The position numbers and the translations under genes are program-made. From Flavobacterium macrobrachii (lineage in GTDB: Bacteria > Bacteroidota > Bacteroidia > Flavobacteriales > Flavobacteriaceae), in NCBI RefSeq assembly GCF_014486675.1, contig NZ_JACTAC010000009.1, forward strand, positions 1 through 62,946: a stretch of 62,946 nt of DNA, read 5' to 3'. Of this stretch, positions 44,811 to 53,828 are shown one piece after another. The notes under the pieces are model-generated. The model did no database searches and was not told where the DNA came from. It worked only from the letters and a program-made list of their open reading frames with translations. Positions within the stretch are counted from its first letter, which is position 1. Each line of letters begins with the position of its first letter.

Positions 44811-47381
44811 ATGTATACCTTACCAAAAATCGAGCGTTTCAATCAAAATGTATTGTCTAAATACCACATTTATAATAGTGTTTTTATCACGTTGCCTTTT
44901 GATGCCATTGATAATACAGGAGTTTTGCTACCGTTGTTTGCAGAAGTTTGCGATAACGGTTTCAAGAATAATTGGACACCAAAGCAAATAGTAGATTTTT
45001 TTGCCGAAAAATATTTGGACAATGCTTCCGAAGAAGAAAAAATCAATCTCATGTTTCGTTTTATACAATATGTAGAACGACAAATTGTACTTTTTGATGC
45101 AATTGAAGATGCCGCTTTTCCTGTGGTGAATAATATGGAAGGTCGAGGTTCGCTTCGAGATGTAAAAGAAAAAACCGAAGCCAAAAATAAACGCGAAGAA
45201 CTAATTTCATTCCTAGAAGATTTTAAAGTTCGAACCGTTTTAACAGCTCATCCAACACAATTTTATCCAGGTTCAGTTCTTGGAATTATAACCGATTTAA
45301 CCGAAGCTGTTCGTCAAAACGATTTGATTAAAATAAAACAACTTTTAGCTCAATTAGGAAAAACACCTTTCATCAAAAAAGAAAAGCCAACGCCTTTTGA
45401 TGAAGCTGTCAGCCTGATTTGGTATCTCGAAAACGTGTTTTATAAAACCGTTGGCGAAATGATGCAATATTTACAAAAAAATATTTACGACAATAAAATT
45501 ATAGACAATTCAATCATTAGTCTAGGATTTTGGCCTGGCGGTGATAGAGATGGAAATCCGTTTGTGACAACTGAAATTACATTAAAAGTTGCCGAAAGAC
45601 TTCGAACTTCTATTTTGAAATGTTACTATTTTGAAATCAGAAGTTTAAGAAGAAAATTGACATTTAATGGTGTTGATACTTTGGTTTTTGAACTGGAAAA
45701 TAAGTTGTATCGCTCCGTTTTTTATTCTCAAGGCGAAATTTTTATCACGATTGATGAGCTTAAAAATCAGTTGTTCAAAATCCGTGAAATTATCATTAAT
45801 CATCATCAATCGTTGTATCTTGACAAAGTGAATTCGCTGATACAAAAAGTGAATAATTTCGGATTTCATTTTGCATCGCTTGATATTCGCCAAAATAGTA
45901 AAATTCACAACAAAGTTTTTAAAAATATTGTAAATCATTTTGTTACCAATACTAAAAGTGATTTTCCGAATAATTATTCTGAATTGAATGAAAACGAAAA
46001 GTTTTTGGTTTTAGAAAAAATAAATTGTGATTTGCAACCAACTATTTTTCAGGATGAATTAACAATTTCTACTTTAGAATCTATTCGAGCAATTAAAACC
46101 ATTCAGGAAAAAAATGGCGAGCTTGGTGCAAATCGTTACATAATCAGTAATAATGAAAGTGCTTTGAACGTAATGGAAACCTTTGCGATGTTTAAACTGT
46201 CAGGTTGGCAAAATCCTTCAGTTGATATTGTACCGCTTTTTGAATCGGTAGATGATTTACAAAAAGCACACTTGGTTTTGGAACAATTATACACCAATAA
46301 AAGCTATCGAAGTCATTTAAAACAACGAAAAGACAAACAAACCGTGATGTTAGGTTTTTCGGATGGAACAAAAGATGGCGGATATTTGATGGCAAATTGG
46401 AGTATTTTTAAAGCCAAAGAAACCATTACCGAAATTTCAAAAAAATATGGAATAAAAGTAATTTTCTTTGATGGTCGCGGCGGACCGCCAGCTCGTGGTG
46501 GTGGAAAAACACATAAATTTTACGCTTCACTAGGTTCAACCATTGAAAATCAAGAAATTCAGTTAACGGTTCAAGGGCAAACGATTAGTTCTAATTTTGG
46601 AACATTGGATTCGTGCCGACACAATTTGGAAAATCTTTTAAGTGCTGGCGTTACCAATCAAATTTTTAATAAAGATGAAAATAATTTATCGACTTCGGAT
46701 AAAAGTTTAATCGATGAATTGGCAACTATTGGTTACCAAAAATATAGTAATTTTAAAAATCATCCGAAGTTTTTGCCTTATTTGGAGCAAATGAGTACGC
46801 TGAAATATTACTCAAAAACCAATATTGGAAGTCGTCCTTCAAAGCGAAATGCAGATGATAAATTGGACTTTGCCGATTTGCGAGCTATTCCTTTTGTGGG
46901 TTCGTGGAGCCAATTAAAACAGAATGTTCCCGGATTTTTTGGCGTTGGAACGGCATTAAAACATTTTGAGGAAACCAATCAATGGGAAAAAGTACAGTCG
47001 TTGTATGATAACTCACTTTTTTTTAAAACATTGCTGGAAAACAGTATGATGTCGTTGGCAAAATCATTTTTTCCATTGACTTCTTACATGAAAGATGATG
47101 CTGTTTTTGGTGATTTTTGGCAAATTATTTACGATGAATTCCTAGAAACCAAACGATTATTACTCAAAATTGCTGGTCATCAAGAATTAATGGAAAACTA
47201 TCCCGACGGAAAAGCTTCCATTATCATGAGAGAACAAATTGTTCGTCCTTTATTGACAATTCAGCAGTATGCTTTATCCCAAATCCGCAATGGAAATAAC
47301 GCACCGTTGAATGAAGTTTATGAAAAATTAGTAACGCGTTCGCTATTTGGGAATACCAATGCGAGTAGAAATTCGGCTTAA
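44811..47381 (+). CDS. ppc: phosphoenolpyruvate carboxylase
   Basis: An 856-residue enzyme. It has the catalytic histidine motif LTAHPTQFYPG (about residue 144), FWPGGDRDGNPFVT (about 243), the LGFSDGTKDGGYLMANW segment, the glycine-rich loop FDGRGGPPARGGGKTHKF (about 551) and NIGSRPSKR near 680. The classical sequence at the catalytic loop is GRGGxxGRGG; here it is GRGGPPARGG. It fixes bicarbonate onto PEP to form oxaloacetate, replenishing the TCA cycle. In rhodopsin-bearing Flavobacteriia, anaplerotic carbon fixation has been linked to light, so its presence near the rhodopsin is notable, but no shared operator was found. A DinB gene follows 12 bp later. Confidence 0.95.
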   Translation: MYTLPKIERFNQNVLSKYHIYNSVFITLPFDAIDNTGVLLPLFAEVCDNGFKNNWTPKQIVDFFAEKYLDNASEEEKINLMFRFIQYVERQIVLFDAIEDAAFPVVNNMEGRGSLRDVKEKTEAKNKREELISFLEDFKVRTVLTAHPTQFYPGSVLGIITDLTEAVRQNDLIKIKQLLAQLGKTPFIKKEKPTPFDEAVSLIWYLENVFYKTVGEMMQYLQKNIYDNKIIDNSIISLGFWPGGDRDGNPFVTTEITLKVAERLRTSILKCYYFEIRSLRRKLTFNGVDTLVFELENKLYRSVFYSQGEIFITIDELKNQLFKIREIIINHHQSLYLDKVNSLIQKVNNFGFHFASLDIRQNSKIHNKVFKNIVNHFVTNTKSDFPNNYSELNENEKFLVLEKINCDLQPTIFQDELTISTLESIRAIKTIQEKNGELGANRYIISNNESALNVMETFAMFKLSGWQNPSVDIVPLFESVDDLQKAHLVLEQLYTNKSYRSHLKQRKDKQTVMLGFSDGTKDGGYLMANWSIFKAKETITEISKKYGIKVIFFDGRGGPPARGGGKTHKFYASLGSTIENQEIQLTVQGQTISSNFGTLDSCRHNLENLLSAGVTNQIFNKDENNLSTSDKSLIDELATIGYQKYSNFKNHPKFLPYLEQMSTLKYYSKTNIGSRPSKRNADDKLDFADLRAIPFVGSWSQLKQNVPGFFGVGTALKHFEETNQWEKVQSLYDNSLFFKTLLENSMMSLAKSFFPLTSYMKDDAVFGDFWQIIYDEFLETKRLLLKIAGHQELMENYPDGKASIIMREQIVRPLLTIQQYALSQIRNGNNAPLNEVYEKLVTRSLFGNTNASRNSA

Positions 47382-47393
47382 AAAAATAAATTT

Positions 47394-47927
47394 ATGAAAA
47401 TATTCCAATTAAAATCTGACGAATACGGTCAGTTTTACGCTAATTATTTAGCACAAGTTTCAGATGAATATACTTTGGTTGAAGAACTTGAAATTTCGGT
47501 ACATCGATTGGTGAAATTTGTTCGTGAAATACCTATGGACAAGTTTGATTATCGCTATGCGGAAGGAAAATGGACAATTAAAGATATATTGTTGCATCTA
47601 ATTGATTCCGAGCGAATTTTTGCTTACAGAGCTTTGCGTTTTGCTCGAAACGATAAAACCGAATTGCCAGGTTTTGACGAAAATAGTTATGTGGACGAAG
47701 CCAATGCCAATCAAAGAAGCATTCAGGATTTGTTAACCGAATTGTTGGTTGTTCGACAAGCTAGTTTGACTTTGTTTAAATCATTTTCGGAAGAACAATT
47801 GCTATGTAAAGGAATTGCGTCAAATAACCCAATGTCAGTTCGTGCTTTGGGATTTACTATTATTGGTCATCAAAATCATCATCAAAAGGTTTTTGAGGAA
47901 AGATATCTTCTACAAAATTCCAATTAA
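47394..47927 (+). CDS. DinB family protein
   Basis: A 177-residue four-helix protein of the DinB/YfiT superfamily. Likely metal-ligand histidines are seen in KDILLHLIDSERIFAYRALRFARND (first) and the C-terminal GHQNHHQKVFEERY (second and third). The family includes thiol transferases and many members of unknown function. It lies 12 bp after ppc and is likely co-transcribed with it. Length is normal. Confidence 0.85.
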   Translation: MKIFQLKSDEYGQFYANYLAQVSDEYTLVEELEISVHRLVKFVREIPMDKFDYRYAEGKWTIKDILLHLIDSERIFAYRALRFARNDKTELPGFDENSYVDEANANQRSIQDLLTELLVVRQASLTLFKSFSEEQLLCKGIASNNPMSVRALGFTIIGHQNHHQKVFEERYLLQNSN

Positions 47928-47960
47928 AAAAATCCAAAACTTAAAGGTTTTATAAAACAA

Positions 47961-48008
47961 AAATCCCAAATTCCGAGTAAATTATCAATCGGAATTTGGG
48001 ACTTAAAA
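47961..48008 (-). terminator. terminator of the minus-strand acidic protein operon
   Basis: AAATCCCAAATTCCGA and its near-complement TCGGAATTTGGGACTT, 12-nt loop. Only the minus strand has a T-run behind the stem, so it closes the minus-strand genes. Confidence 0.75.
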
Positions 48009-48025
48009 TATTGGAATTTTAACGT

Positions 48026-48424
48026 TTATTCTTCGTCGTCTTCATCGTCAAAGTTGTCGCTATCAGTAAAATCATCATCGTCGTCGTCAGAACCGCCTTT
48101 GTCTTTTAACGGATCAACCTCTACATCGTCATCATCAGAAGCCAAATCATCATCGTCTAAACCTTTAATTGGTTCAATTGGTTCGATTACTGAATCAAGA
48201 TCATCTTCTTCGTCAAATTTCTCCATTCGGCTAGCCAATTTAGTACTTACTTTCACTAAATAAATAGTGTCTTCGGTTCTAACTTCAACAGCTTCGATCA
48301 ACTCGTTTTGGGCATTTCTAAAACGAATAATATCTGAATCGTCATATCCTTCAGGAAATTTTTCTACTAATAGGTTTAAAATATCACCAGTTAGTTTAGC
48401 ATAATCTACAATAATTCTTCTCAT
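48026..48424 (-). CDS. acidic protein with aspartate-rich tail, unrecognised
   Basis: A 132-residue protein. The first 75 residues look folded (MRRIIVDYAKLTGDILNLLVE, then beta strands ELIEAVEVRTEDTIYLVKVS). The last 55 are extremely acidic, with runs of D and E such as DDDDVEVD and DDDDDD up to DDEDDEE. Proteins of this design are common in Flavobacteriia, and from memory some are labelled DNA primase, for which I see no motif. The acidic tail could mimic nucleic acid or bind cations. It lies 11 bp after the deoxyhypusine-synthase-like gene and shares its transcript. Confidence 0.7.
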   Translation of the reverse strand: MRRIIVDYAKLTGDILNLLVEKFPEGYDDSDIIRFRNAQNELIEAVEVRTEDTIYLVKVSTKLASRMEKFDEEDDLDSVIEPIEPIKGLDDDDLASDDDDVEVDPLKDKGGSDDDDDDFTDSDNFDDEDDEE

Positions 48425-48435
48425 AAAAAAATCTT

Positions 48436-49410
48436 TTATAAATCTAGTATGTATGCAAAAATCAATGGTGCAACGATTGTTGCATCAGATTCTACAATAA
48501 ATTTGGGTGTTGTAATATCTAGTTTTCCCCAAGTGATTTTCTCATTTGGAACTGCTCCAGAATAAGAACCATAACTTGTGGTTGAATCGGAAATCTGGCA
48601 AAAATAACTCCAAAACGGAACATCGTGCATTTCCATATCTTGGTAAAGCATTGGAACGACACAAATTGGGAAATCACCTGCAATTCCACCACCAATTTGG
48701 AAGAAACCAATCCCTTTTCCTTCGCAATTGTTTGTGTACCAATCAGCTAACCACATCATGTATTCAATTCCGCTTTTCGTTGTAGTAGGTTTGAAAGTAC
48801 CTTTGATACAATAGGAAGCAAAAATATTTCCCATTGTGCTGTCTTCCCATCCTGGAACTACAATTGGTAGATTTTTTTCGGCTGCTGCAACCATCCATGA
48901 ATCTTTTGGATCGATTTCGTAGTATTGTTGTAAAACGCCTGAATTAATCATTTGGTACATAAATTCATGTGGAAAATAACGTTCTCCTTTTGAATCGGCA
49001 TTGTTCCAAATGTCATATAAATGTGATTGCAATCTACGGAAAGCTTCTTCTTCTGGAATACAAGTATCGGTAACTCTATTATAGTGGTTTTCCAATAAAT
49101 CCCATTCTTCTTGTGGCGATAAATCTCTGTAATTTGGAACTCTTTTATAAGAATTATGAGCAACAAGGTTCATGATATCTTCTTCCAAATTTGCTCCAGT
49201 ACACGAAATAATATGCACTTTGTCTTGACGTATCATTTCGGCTAATGATTTTCCAAGTTCGGCTGTACTCATTGCTCCAGCCAATGTAATCATCATTTTT
49301 CCGTTGTCAAGCAAATGTTCTTCATATCCTTTTGCAGCATCAACTAAAGCCGCAGCATTGAAATGAAGGTAATTTTTTTCTATAAACTGACTAATTGGTC
49401 CTTTACTCAT
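48436..49410 (-). CDS. deoxyhypusine synthase family protein (polyamine metabolism)
   Basis: A 324-residue NAD-dependent enzyme of the deoxyhypusine synthase family. It has LAGAMSTAELGKSLAEMI and the ISCTGANLEED motif in the N-terminal part, IGFFQIGGGIAGDFPICVVPML for NAD, and EKITWGKLD holding the lysine equivalent to the catalytic lysine of eukaryotic DHS. Bacteria lack eIF5A, so this branch presumably moves an aminobutyl or related group between small polyamines. The product here, homospermidine or another, is not decided. The arginine decarboxylase gene lies upstream on the same strand. The start was set at ATG 49410 (MSKGPISQF). Confidence 0.83.
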   Translation of the reverse strand: MSKGPISQFIEKNYLHFNAAALVDAAKGYEEHLLDNGKMMITLAGAMSTAELGKSLAEMIRQDKVHIISCTGANLEEDIMNLVAHNSYKRVPNYRDLSPQEEWDLLENHYNRVTDTCIPEEEAFRRLQSHLYDIWNNADSKGERYFPHEFMYQMINSGVLQQYYEIDPKDSWMVAAAEKNLPIVVPGWEDSTMGNIFASYCIKGTFKPTTTKSGIEYMMWLADWYTNNCEGKGIGFFQIGGGIAGDFPICVVPMLYQDMEMHDVPFWSYFCQISDSTTSYGSYSGAVPNEKITWGKLDITTPKFIVESDATIVAPLIFAYILDL

Positions 49411-49556
49411 CTTCTTTTTTTTTATTCCGTTGTATTCCAATTCATTGGATTTGCTTCGGATGTTTTTAGTTTATGGCTCAAAGAAAAACTTTTTTTCTAT
49501 AACCGCAAACAGTTTTTATAATTTAATTCTGTTAAAAATAACACTCTTTTATGGAA

Positions 49557-50960
49557 CTATTTTTTGCCGTAACCTAATATTTTCAATACATCTTCGGCAG
49601 TTTGTTGCTCAGAGAAAACTTCTGTTGCTATAATTCCGTTTTTGTCTCTATCTATCAAAATATGTTTTGGTTGTGGAATTAAACAGTGATGTAAACCACC
49701 ATATCCACCTATAGTTTCTTGATAAGCACCAGTATTGAAAAATCCAATGTATAAAGGTTTTTCTTTGTTGTATTTTGGCAGATAAATAGCATTCATATTT
49801 TGTTCAGAATTGTAATAATCATCACTATCACAAGTCATTCCGCCCAATAAAACGCGTTCATACGTATCATTCCACCTATTAATAGCAAGCAAGATAAATC
49901 GTTTGTTAATTGCCCATGTATCAGGTAAAGTAGTGATAAATGAACTGTCAATCATGTTCCAAGCTTCTCTATCATTTTGTTGTTTTTGATATAAAACTTG
50001 ATAAATTGCGCCACCCGATTCACCTACGGTAAACGAACCAAATTCGGTAAAAATATTTGGAACATCAACTTCGGCTTCTTCACAAGCAATTTTTATTTGA
50101 TTGATGATTTCATCAATCATGTATTGGTAATCGTATTCGAATGCTAAAGAATTTTTGATTGGAAATCCGCCACCAATATTTAAACCATCAAGTGAAGGAC
50201 ATTCTTTTTTAAGTTGAATGTAAACTTTAATACATTTTACCAACTCGTTCCAATAGTAAGCCGTATCGTTAATTCCAGTATTGATAAAAAAGTGAAGCAT
50301 TTTTAACTCCAAGTTATCATTTTCCTGAATTTGTTTTTTATAAAAAGCTAAAATATTTTTGTAACCTATTCCCAATCGAGAGGTATAAAACTCAAATTTT
50401 GGTTCTTCTTCGGCAGCAATTCTAATTCCGATTTTGAATTTACCTTTAATCTCCGCTTGAAGTAAATCTAACTCTTCATAATTATCAATTATCGGAATAG
50501 TATTTTTATGACCATTGTTAATCAATCGAGCAATATTAGTAATGTATTGATCTCTTTTGAAACCGTTACAAATAATGTATGTGCTTTTGTTGATTTTACC
50601 ATTTTCTAGTAAATTTTCAACAATGTTGATGTCAAATGCTGATGATGTTTCTACATGAATATTGTTTTTGAAAGCTTCATTCATAACATATTCAAAATGA
50701 GAACTTTTTGTGCAATAACAATAATAGTATTTACCTTCATAAGCATTTTTTTCCATAGCATTTCTAAACCAATTTTTGGCTTTTTTTATGTTATTGGAAA
50801 TTTGAGGTAAGTAAGTGAATTTTAATGGCGTTCCATATTGTTCAACCAGTTTCATTAAATCGATGTTATGAAATAGTAACGCACTATCTTTGTTTAAAGT
50901 AAACTCTTCTTGTGGAAAATAGTAAGTTTGGTTGATAAGGTCGAAATATTTAGTATTCAT
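49557..50960 (-). CDS. speA: arginine decarboxylase, fold-III PLP enzyme (compact form)
   Basis: A 467-residue alanine-racemase-fold decarboxylase. The PLP lysine is in YYCYCTKSSHFEYV, the glycine-rich phosphate site is LDGLNIGGGFPIKN, and the substrate-side motif is GGMTCDSDD with the cysteine and aspartate near the active site. It is much shorter than E. coli SpeA (658) but matches the Bacteroidota form. It converts arginine to agmatine, feeding polyamine synthesis together with the downstream deoxyhypusine-synthase-like enzyme. The expected agmatinase gene is not between them. A short frame and a promoter lie upstream. Confidence 0.82.
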   Translation of the reverse strand: MNTKYFDLINQTYYFPQEEFTLNKDSALLFHNIDLMKLVEQYGTPLKFTYLPQISNNIKKAKNWFRNAMEKNAYEGKYYYCYCTKSSHFEYVMNEAFKNNIHVETSSAFDINIVENLLENGKINKSTYIICNGFKRDQYITNIARLINNGHKNTIPIIDNYEELDLLQAEIKGKFKIGIRIAAEEEPKFEFYTSRLGIGYKNILAFYKKQIQENDNLELKMLHFFINTGINDTAYYWNELVKCIKVYIQLKKECPSLDGLNIGGGFPIKNSLAFEYDYQYMIDEIINQIKIACEEAEVDVPNIFTEFGSFTVGESGGAIYQVLYQKQQNDREAWNMIDSSFITTLPDTWAINKRFILLAINRWNDTYERVLLGGMTCDSDDYYNSEQNMNAIYLPKYNKEKPLYIGFFNTGAYQETIGGYGGLHHCLIPQPKHILIDRDKNGIIATEVFSEQQTAEDVLKILGYGKK

Positions 50961-51021
50961 TAGTGTTATTTGAAATTTATAAAGGATTATGATATTTTAA
51001 AAAAACAAAATAATCCATCAT

Positions 51022-51201
51022 TCAAACTCTAATGTTAGCATAAATAATAGGTAATTTTTCTTGGAATAGAAACTCAATTTCTGAACAAAGTGAACCTATT
51101 ACATTTTTTAAACTAAAAAAATGTGTAGTATAAGTGTTGAAATTAAGTTTAATTTCCTTGCTGTAGTTACTGTAATCAGAAGTCTTAACCGATTTTTTCA
51201 T
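51022..51201 (-). CDS. possible small protein upstream of speA, 59 aa
   Basis: A complete frame of 59 residues, MKKSVKTSDYSNYSKEIKLN at the start and EKLPIIYANIRV at the end, mixed composition with one cysteine. I recognise no family. A consensus promoter (51207-51238, minus strand) ends only 5 bp before the ATG, which would make the mRNA almost leaderless, or else the frame lies in the leader of speA. Its coding look (no low complexity, balanced residues) favours a real small gene, perhaps a leader peptide. Confidence 0.45.
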   Translation of the reverse strand: MKKSVKTSDYSNYSKEIKLNFNTYTTHFFSLKNVIGSLCSEIEFLFQEKLPIIYANIRV

Positions 51202-51206
51202 TAGGG

Positions 51207-51238
51207 CAAATGTAAAAAATAATTAATTCGAAATACAA
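51207..51238 (-). promoter_or_regulatory. promoter upstream of the small frame and speA
   Basis: Minus strand: TTG (51238-51236) and TACATTTG (51214-51207), 21 bp apart. If it serves speA, the leader would be about 240 nt long. Confidence 0.5.
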
Positions 51239-51258
51239 CAATTTAGATGAAAAAAATA

Positions 51259-52326
51259 TTAACTTTTATAGTTTTCAAATGCTTGTGTAATTAATTCATT
51301 GTCAGATTTTTGATTAAAGCGTGTTTTTCCAATTCCATCTAGTAAAGCAAATTGAATTTCACCATTTTCATTTTTCTTATCATGAATGAGTAAATCTAGT
51401 ATCGGTTGAAGGTCGTTTTCTTCAAAATGGATGATTTCAAAAATTGAATTTAAGGTTGATTTAATTTCATTAAATTCGTCTTCAGAAAGAAGTTGTTTTT
51501 TCCAAGAAATAAAACTTTCCAAAATCATTCCAATCGCAATTGCTTCACCATGTAACAATGTTTTCTTGTTTTCATTTTCAAGAAAATAGCTTTCTATTGC
51601 ATGTCCAAGTGTATGTCCAAAATTTAATGCTTTTCTAATACCGTTTTCGGTTGGATCTTGTAGTACGATTTCGTTTTTTATTTCCACCGAACGATGAATT
51701 AATTGGTCAAAATCAGCAAAATCTTTTTGACTTAAATCTTTGAATTCGTTCCAATAATTTTTATCAAAAATCAATCCGTGTTTCAGCATTTCTGCCAAAC
51801 CAGACCGCATTTCGTTTTGTGGTAAAGTTGTTAAAAAATCAGTATCGATAACAACCATTTTTGGCACATTGATAACGCCAATTTGATTTTTTAAGTTGCC
51901 TAAATCCACACCGTTTTTTCCACCAATTGAGGCATCAACCATCGCTAAAAGAGTTGTTGGAATATTTATAAAATCAATTCCTCTTTTAAAAGTAGAAGCA
52001 ATAAATCCGCCAATATCTGTGATGACGCCACCGCCAATATTGAGTAAAAGCGATTTTCTATCAGCACCAAGTTCAGTTAAAATAGTCCATATTTCAACAC
52101 AAGTTGCAATATTTTTCTCAGTTTCGCCAGATTCGATTTCTATGATCTCAATACTTTTGTCTGTTTCAAGCAATGGAAGAAACTTTGGAAGGCATTTTTC
52201 ATTAGAATTGGTATCCGAAATTATAAAAATAGTGGAATAGTTTTTTTGGGTAATATAATGGTTTAAAGAAGTGTATCCATTTTTGTTAAAAAAAACTGTG
52301 TATCCATTTGCTTCAATTGATTTCAT
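51259..52326 (-). CDS. aroB: 3-dehydroquinate synthase
   Basis: A 355-residue enzyme of the shikimate path. It has the NAD-binding GGGVITDIGGFIASTFKRGIDFINIPTTLLAMVDASIGGKNGVDLGNLKNQIG region and the metal-binding residues in LAEMLKHGLI and RKALNFGHTLGHAIE followed by LHGEAIAIGM. These are diagnostic for AroB. It closes the seven-carbon DAHP into 3-dehydroquinate. The start was set at ATG 52326 (MKSIEANGY), seven codons into a longer frame. It is divergent from the light-regulated island, with the shared region carrying the operator. Confidence 0.93.
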   Translation of the reverse strand: MKSIEANGYTVFFNKNGYTSLNHYITQKNYSTIFIISDTNSNEKCLPKFLPLLETDKSIEIIEIESGETEKNIATCVEIWTILTELGADRKSLLLNIGGGVITDIGGFIASTFKRGIDFINIPTTLLAMVDASIGGKNGVDLGNLKNQIGVINVPKMVVIDTDFLTTLPQNEMRSGLAEMLKHGLIFDKNYWNEFKDLSQKDFADFDQLIHRSVEIKNEIVLQDPTENGIRKALNFGHTLGHAIESYFLENENKKTLLHGEAIAIGMILESFISWKKQLLSEDEFNEIKSTLNSIFEIIHFEENDLQPILDLLIHDKKNENGEIQFALLDGIGKTRFNQKSDNELITQAFENYKS

Positions 52327-52431
52327 TAAAATAATTATTTCGAACAAAAGTATATTATAATTTAGTTGAAATTAAATTTTTTGGAAAACTTAATCAATAA
52401 AAAGTTTTAAATTGAGATAAATTATGTAATT

Positions 52432-52463
52432 TTGTTTAATTATTTTTATTAAAAGTTAAACAA
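52432..52463. promoter_or_regulatory. light-regulon operator, copy 3 (photolyase island)
   Basis: TTGTTTAA (52432-52439), 16 bp, TTAAACAA (52456-52463), identical in arms and spacing to the two copies at the rhodopsin locus. A further TTAAACAA lies at 52497-52504, 41 bp on, the same offset as between copies 1 and 2. Confidence 0.65.
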
Positions 52464-52471
52464 ATTGTATT

Positions 52472-52774
52472 TTGAAACCAATAATATCAAATACTATTAA
52501 ACAAAATCTTTCTGATATTCAGATTGATAGAATAATTGAAATGGCATGGGAAGATCGAACTCCATTTGATGCAATAAAGTTCCAATTTGGTTTATCCGAA
52601 GCTGATGTAAAAGCGTTGATGAAAAAAGAATTAAAGTTTAGCAGTTACAAATTGTGGCGAGAACGCGTTGAAAATTGTAAAACGAAACACGTTGCAAAAC
52701 GTGATGAAAACATTGACCGTTTTAAATGTAATAGGCAAAGAATTATCTCCAACAATAAAATATCAAAACGTTAA
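52472..52774 (+). CDS. DUF2805 (TIGR03643 family) protein
   Basis: A 100-residue protein. Residues 17-70 match the DUF2805 family: IDRIIEMAWEDRTPFDAIKFQFGLSEADVKALMKKELKFSSYKLWRERV, which looks like a helix-turn-helix-type small domain. Its C-terminus is basic (RFKCNRQRIISNNKISKR). The function is unknown, but the family is often found beside photolyase genes, as here. The start is TTG at 52472, needed to keep the full domain; the first in-frame ATG is at 52541, which would cut into it. It is the first gene after the operator and may be a DNA-binding or accessory protein of the island. Confidence 0.8.
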   Translation: MKPIISNTIKQNLSDIQIDRIIEMAWEDRTPFDAIKFQFGLSEADVKALMKKELKFSSYKLWRERVENCKTKHVAKRDENIDRFKCNRQRIISNNKISKR

Positions 52775-52778
52775 TATA

Positions 52779-53180
52779 ATGAAAAGTAAAATACCAGATA
52801 ACGTTGTTTTTTCAGAAGACAAAGGTTACAATGCAAGTTTATTGCCTTATTCAACCAATGTTGGCGCACCAGTTATAAAGATGGATGATGTTGTTTCTTG
52901 GAAAAGCAGAGGAATTAACAACGTAAATAAGGAATTTGAAAATAAATTTAATGAGCTTAAAGAGCAATATGAAAGTTTAATGATTGAATACAAATGGAAT
53001 GAATTGGTTTATAACGCAAAATTTTCGTTTGAACCAGTAATTGGAGAAATTTATCATTTATATTCTAATAATGATGGAACAAATGTTCTTTCATTAATTG
53101 CACCAAATGAGTGGAACAAAGAGCATATAGGAACTTTTAAATTGAATAGTGAAAAAAAATGGGTTCGTATTTTGTATTAA
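52779..53180 (+). CDS. DUF2452 domain protein
   Basis: A 133-residue protein, MKSKIPDNVVFSEDKGYNASLLPYSTNVGAPVI at the start (quoted in part only as key residues: DNVVF, LLPY, GAP), then a helical KEFENKFNELKEQYESL segment and an ending YHLYSNNDGTNVLSLIAPNEW. It matches the DUF2452 family of unknown function. The start was set at ATG 52779, just after the DUF2805 stop, although the frame is open upstream. It lies between the DUF2805 and flavin reductase genes in one operon, so a role with flavin or light chemistry is a guess from position. Confidence 0.75.
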   Translation: MKSKIPDNVVFSEDKGYNASLLPYSTNVGAPVIKMDDVVSWKSRGINNVNKEFENKFNELKEQYESLMIEYKWNELVYNAKFSFEPVIGEIYHLYSNNDGTNVLSLIAPNEWNKEHIGTFKLNSEKKWVRILY

Positions 53181-53193
53181 AATAATTTGATAA

Positions 53194-53826
53194 ATGTATA
53201 TAGATAAAGCAGAAATTGAACAATTAGAAAAACAAAAACGTGTTCATTTAATCAATAGTTTGGGCGGATTTAAAAGTGTTGCTTTGGTAGGAACAGCAGA
53301 TGAAAATAAAAAAACCAATCTTGCTATTTTTAGTTCAATTTTTCACATTGGTGCCAATCCGCCATTGATTGGAATGATTTTTCGCCCAAGTCCACCAGAG
53401 CGTGATACTATGCGAAATATTTTAGAAACAGGATTTTATACAATAAATCATATCAACGAAAATTTATACAAACAAGCACATCAAACATCGGCTCGATATG
53501 ATAAAGATATTTCTGAATTTGATGTAACGGGTTTAAAACCGGTATATAAAAATAATTTTTTTGCACCATTTGTTTCAGAGAGTCATCTACAATTAGGAAT
53601 TGATTTTAAAGAAAAAATTGATATTTCAATCAACAACACCACAATTATTATTGGGGAAATTGTTCAAATTTATTTACCAGAAAATTGTTTACATGAAGAC
53701 GGATTTATTGATTTAGAAAAAGCAAACACTATCACGTGTTCAGGATTAGACAGTTACCACAAAACCATTCAATTAGACCGATTAAGCTACGCAAAACCCG
53801 ATAAAGAAATTACTTCATTACTTTAA
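53194..53826 (+). CDS. flavin reductase-like FMN-binding split-barrel protein
   Basis: A 210-residue protein of the flavin reductase / FMN-binding split-barrel family: [42 protein letters not shown] forms the FMN-binding barrel, and the [13 protein letters not shown] and HQTSARYD segments are typical of the short flavoredoxin branch. It would bind FMN and could use NAD(P)H. In this operon it lies directly before a photolyase-type gene (2 bp), so it may supply reduced flavin to the photolyase/cryptochrome proteins. That link is inference. Confidence 0.85.
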   Translation: MYIDKAEIEQLEKQKRVHLINSLGGFKSVALVGTADENKKTNLAIFSSIFHIGANPPLIGMIFRPSPPERDTMRNILETGFYTINHINENLYKQAHQTSARYDKDISEFDVTGLKPVYKNNFFAPFVSESHLQLGIDFKEKIDISINNTTIIIGEIVQIYLPENCLHEDGFIDLEKANTITCSGLDSYHKTIQLDRLSYAKPDKEITSLL

Positions 53827-53828
53827 AA

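Noticed and set aside
48026..48424. DNA primase label for the acidic protein
   Set aside because: No primase zinc finger or TOPRIM motif is present; the name appears to be a transferred annotation.
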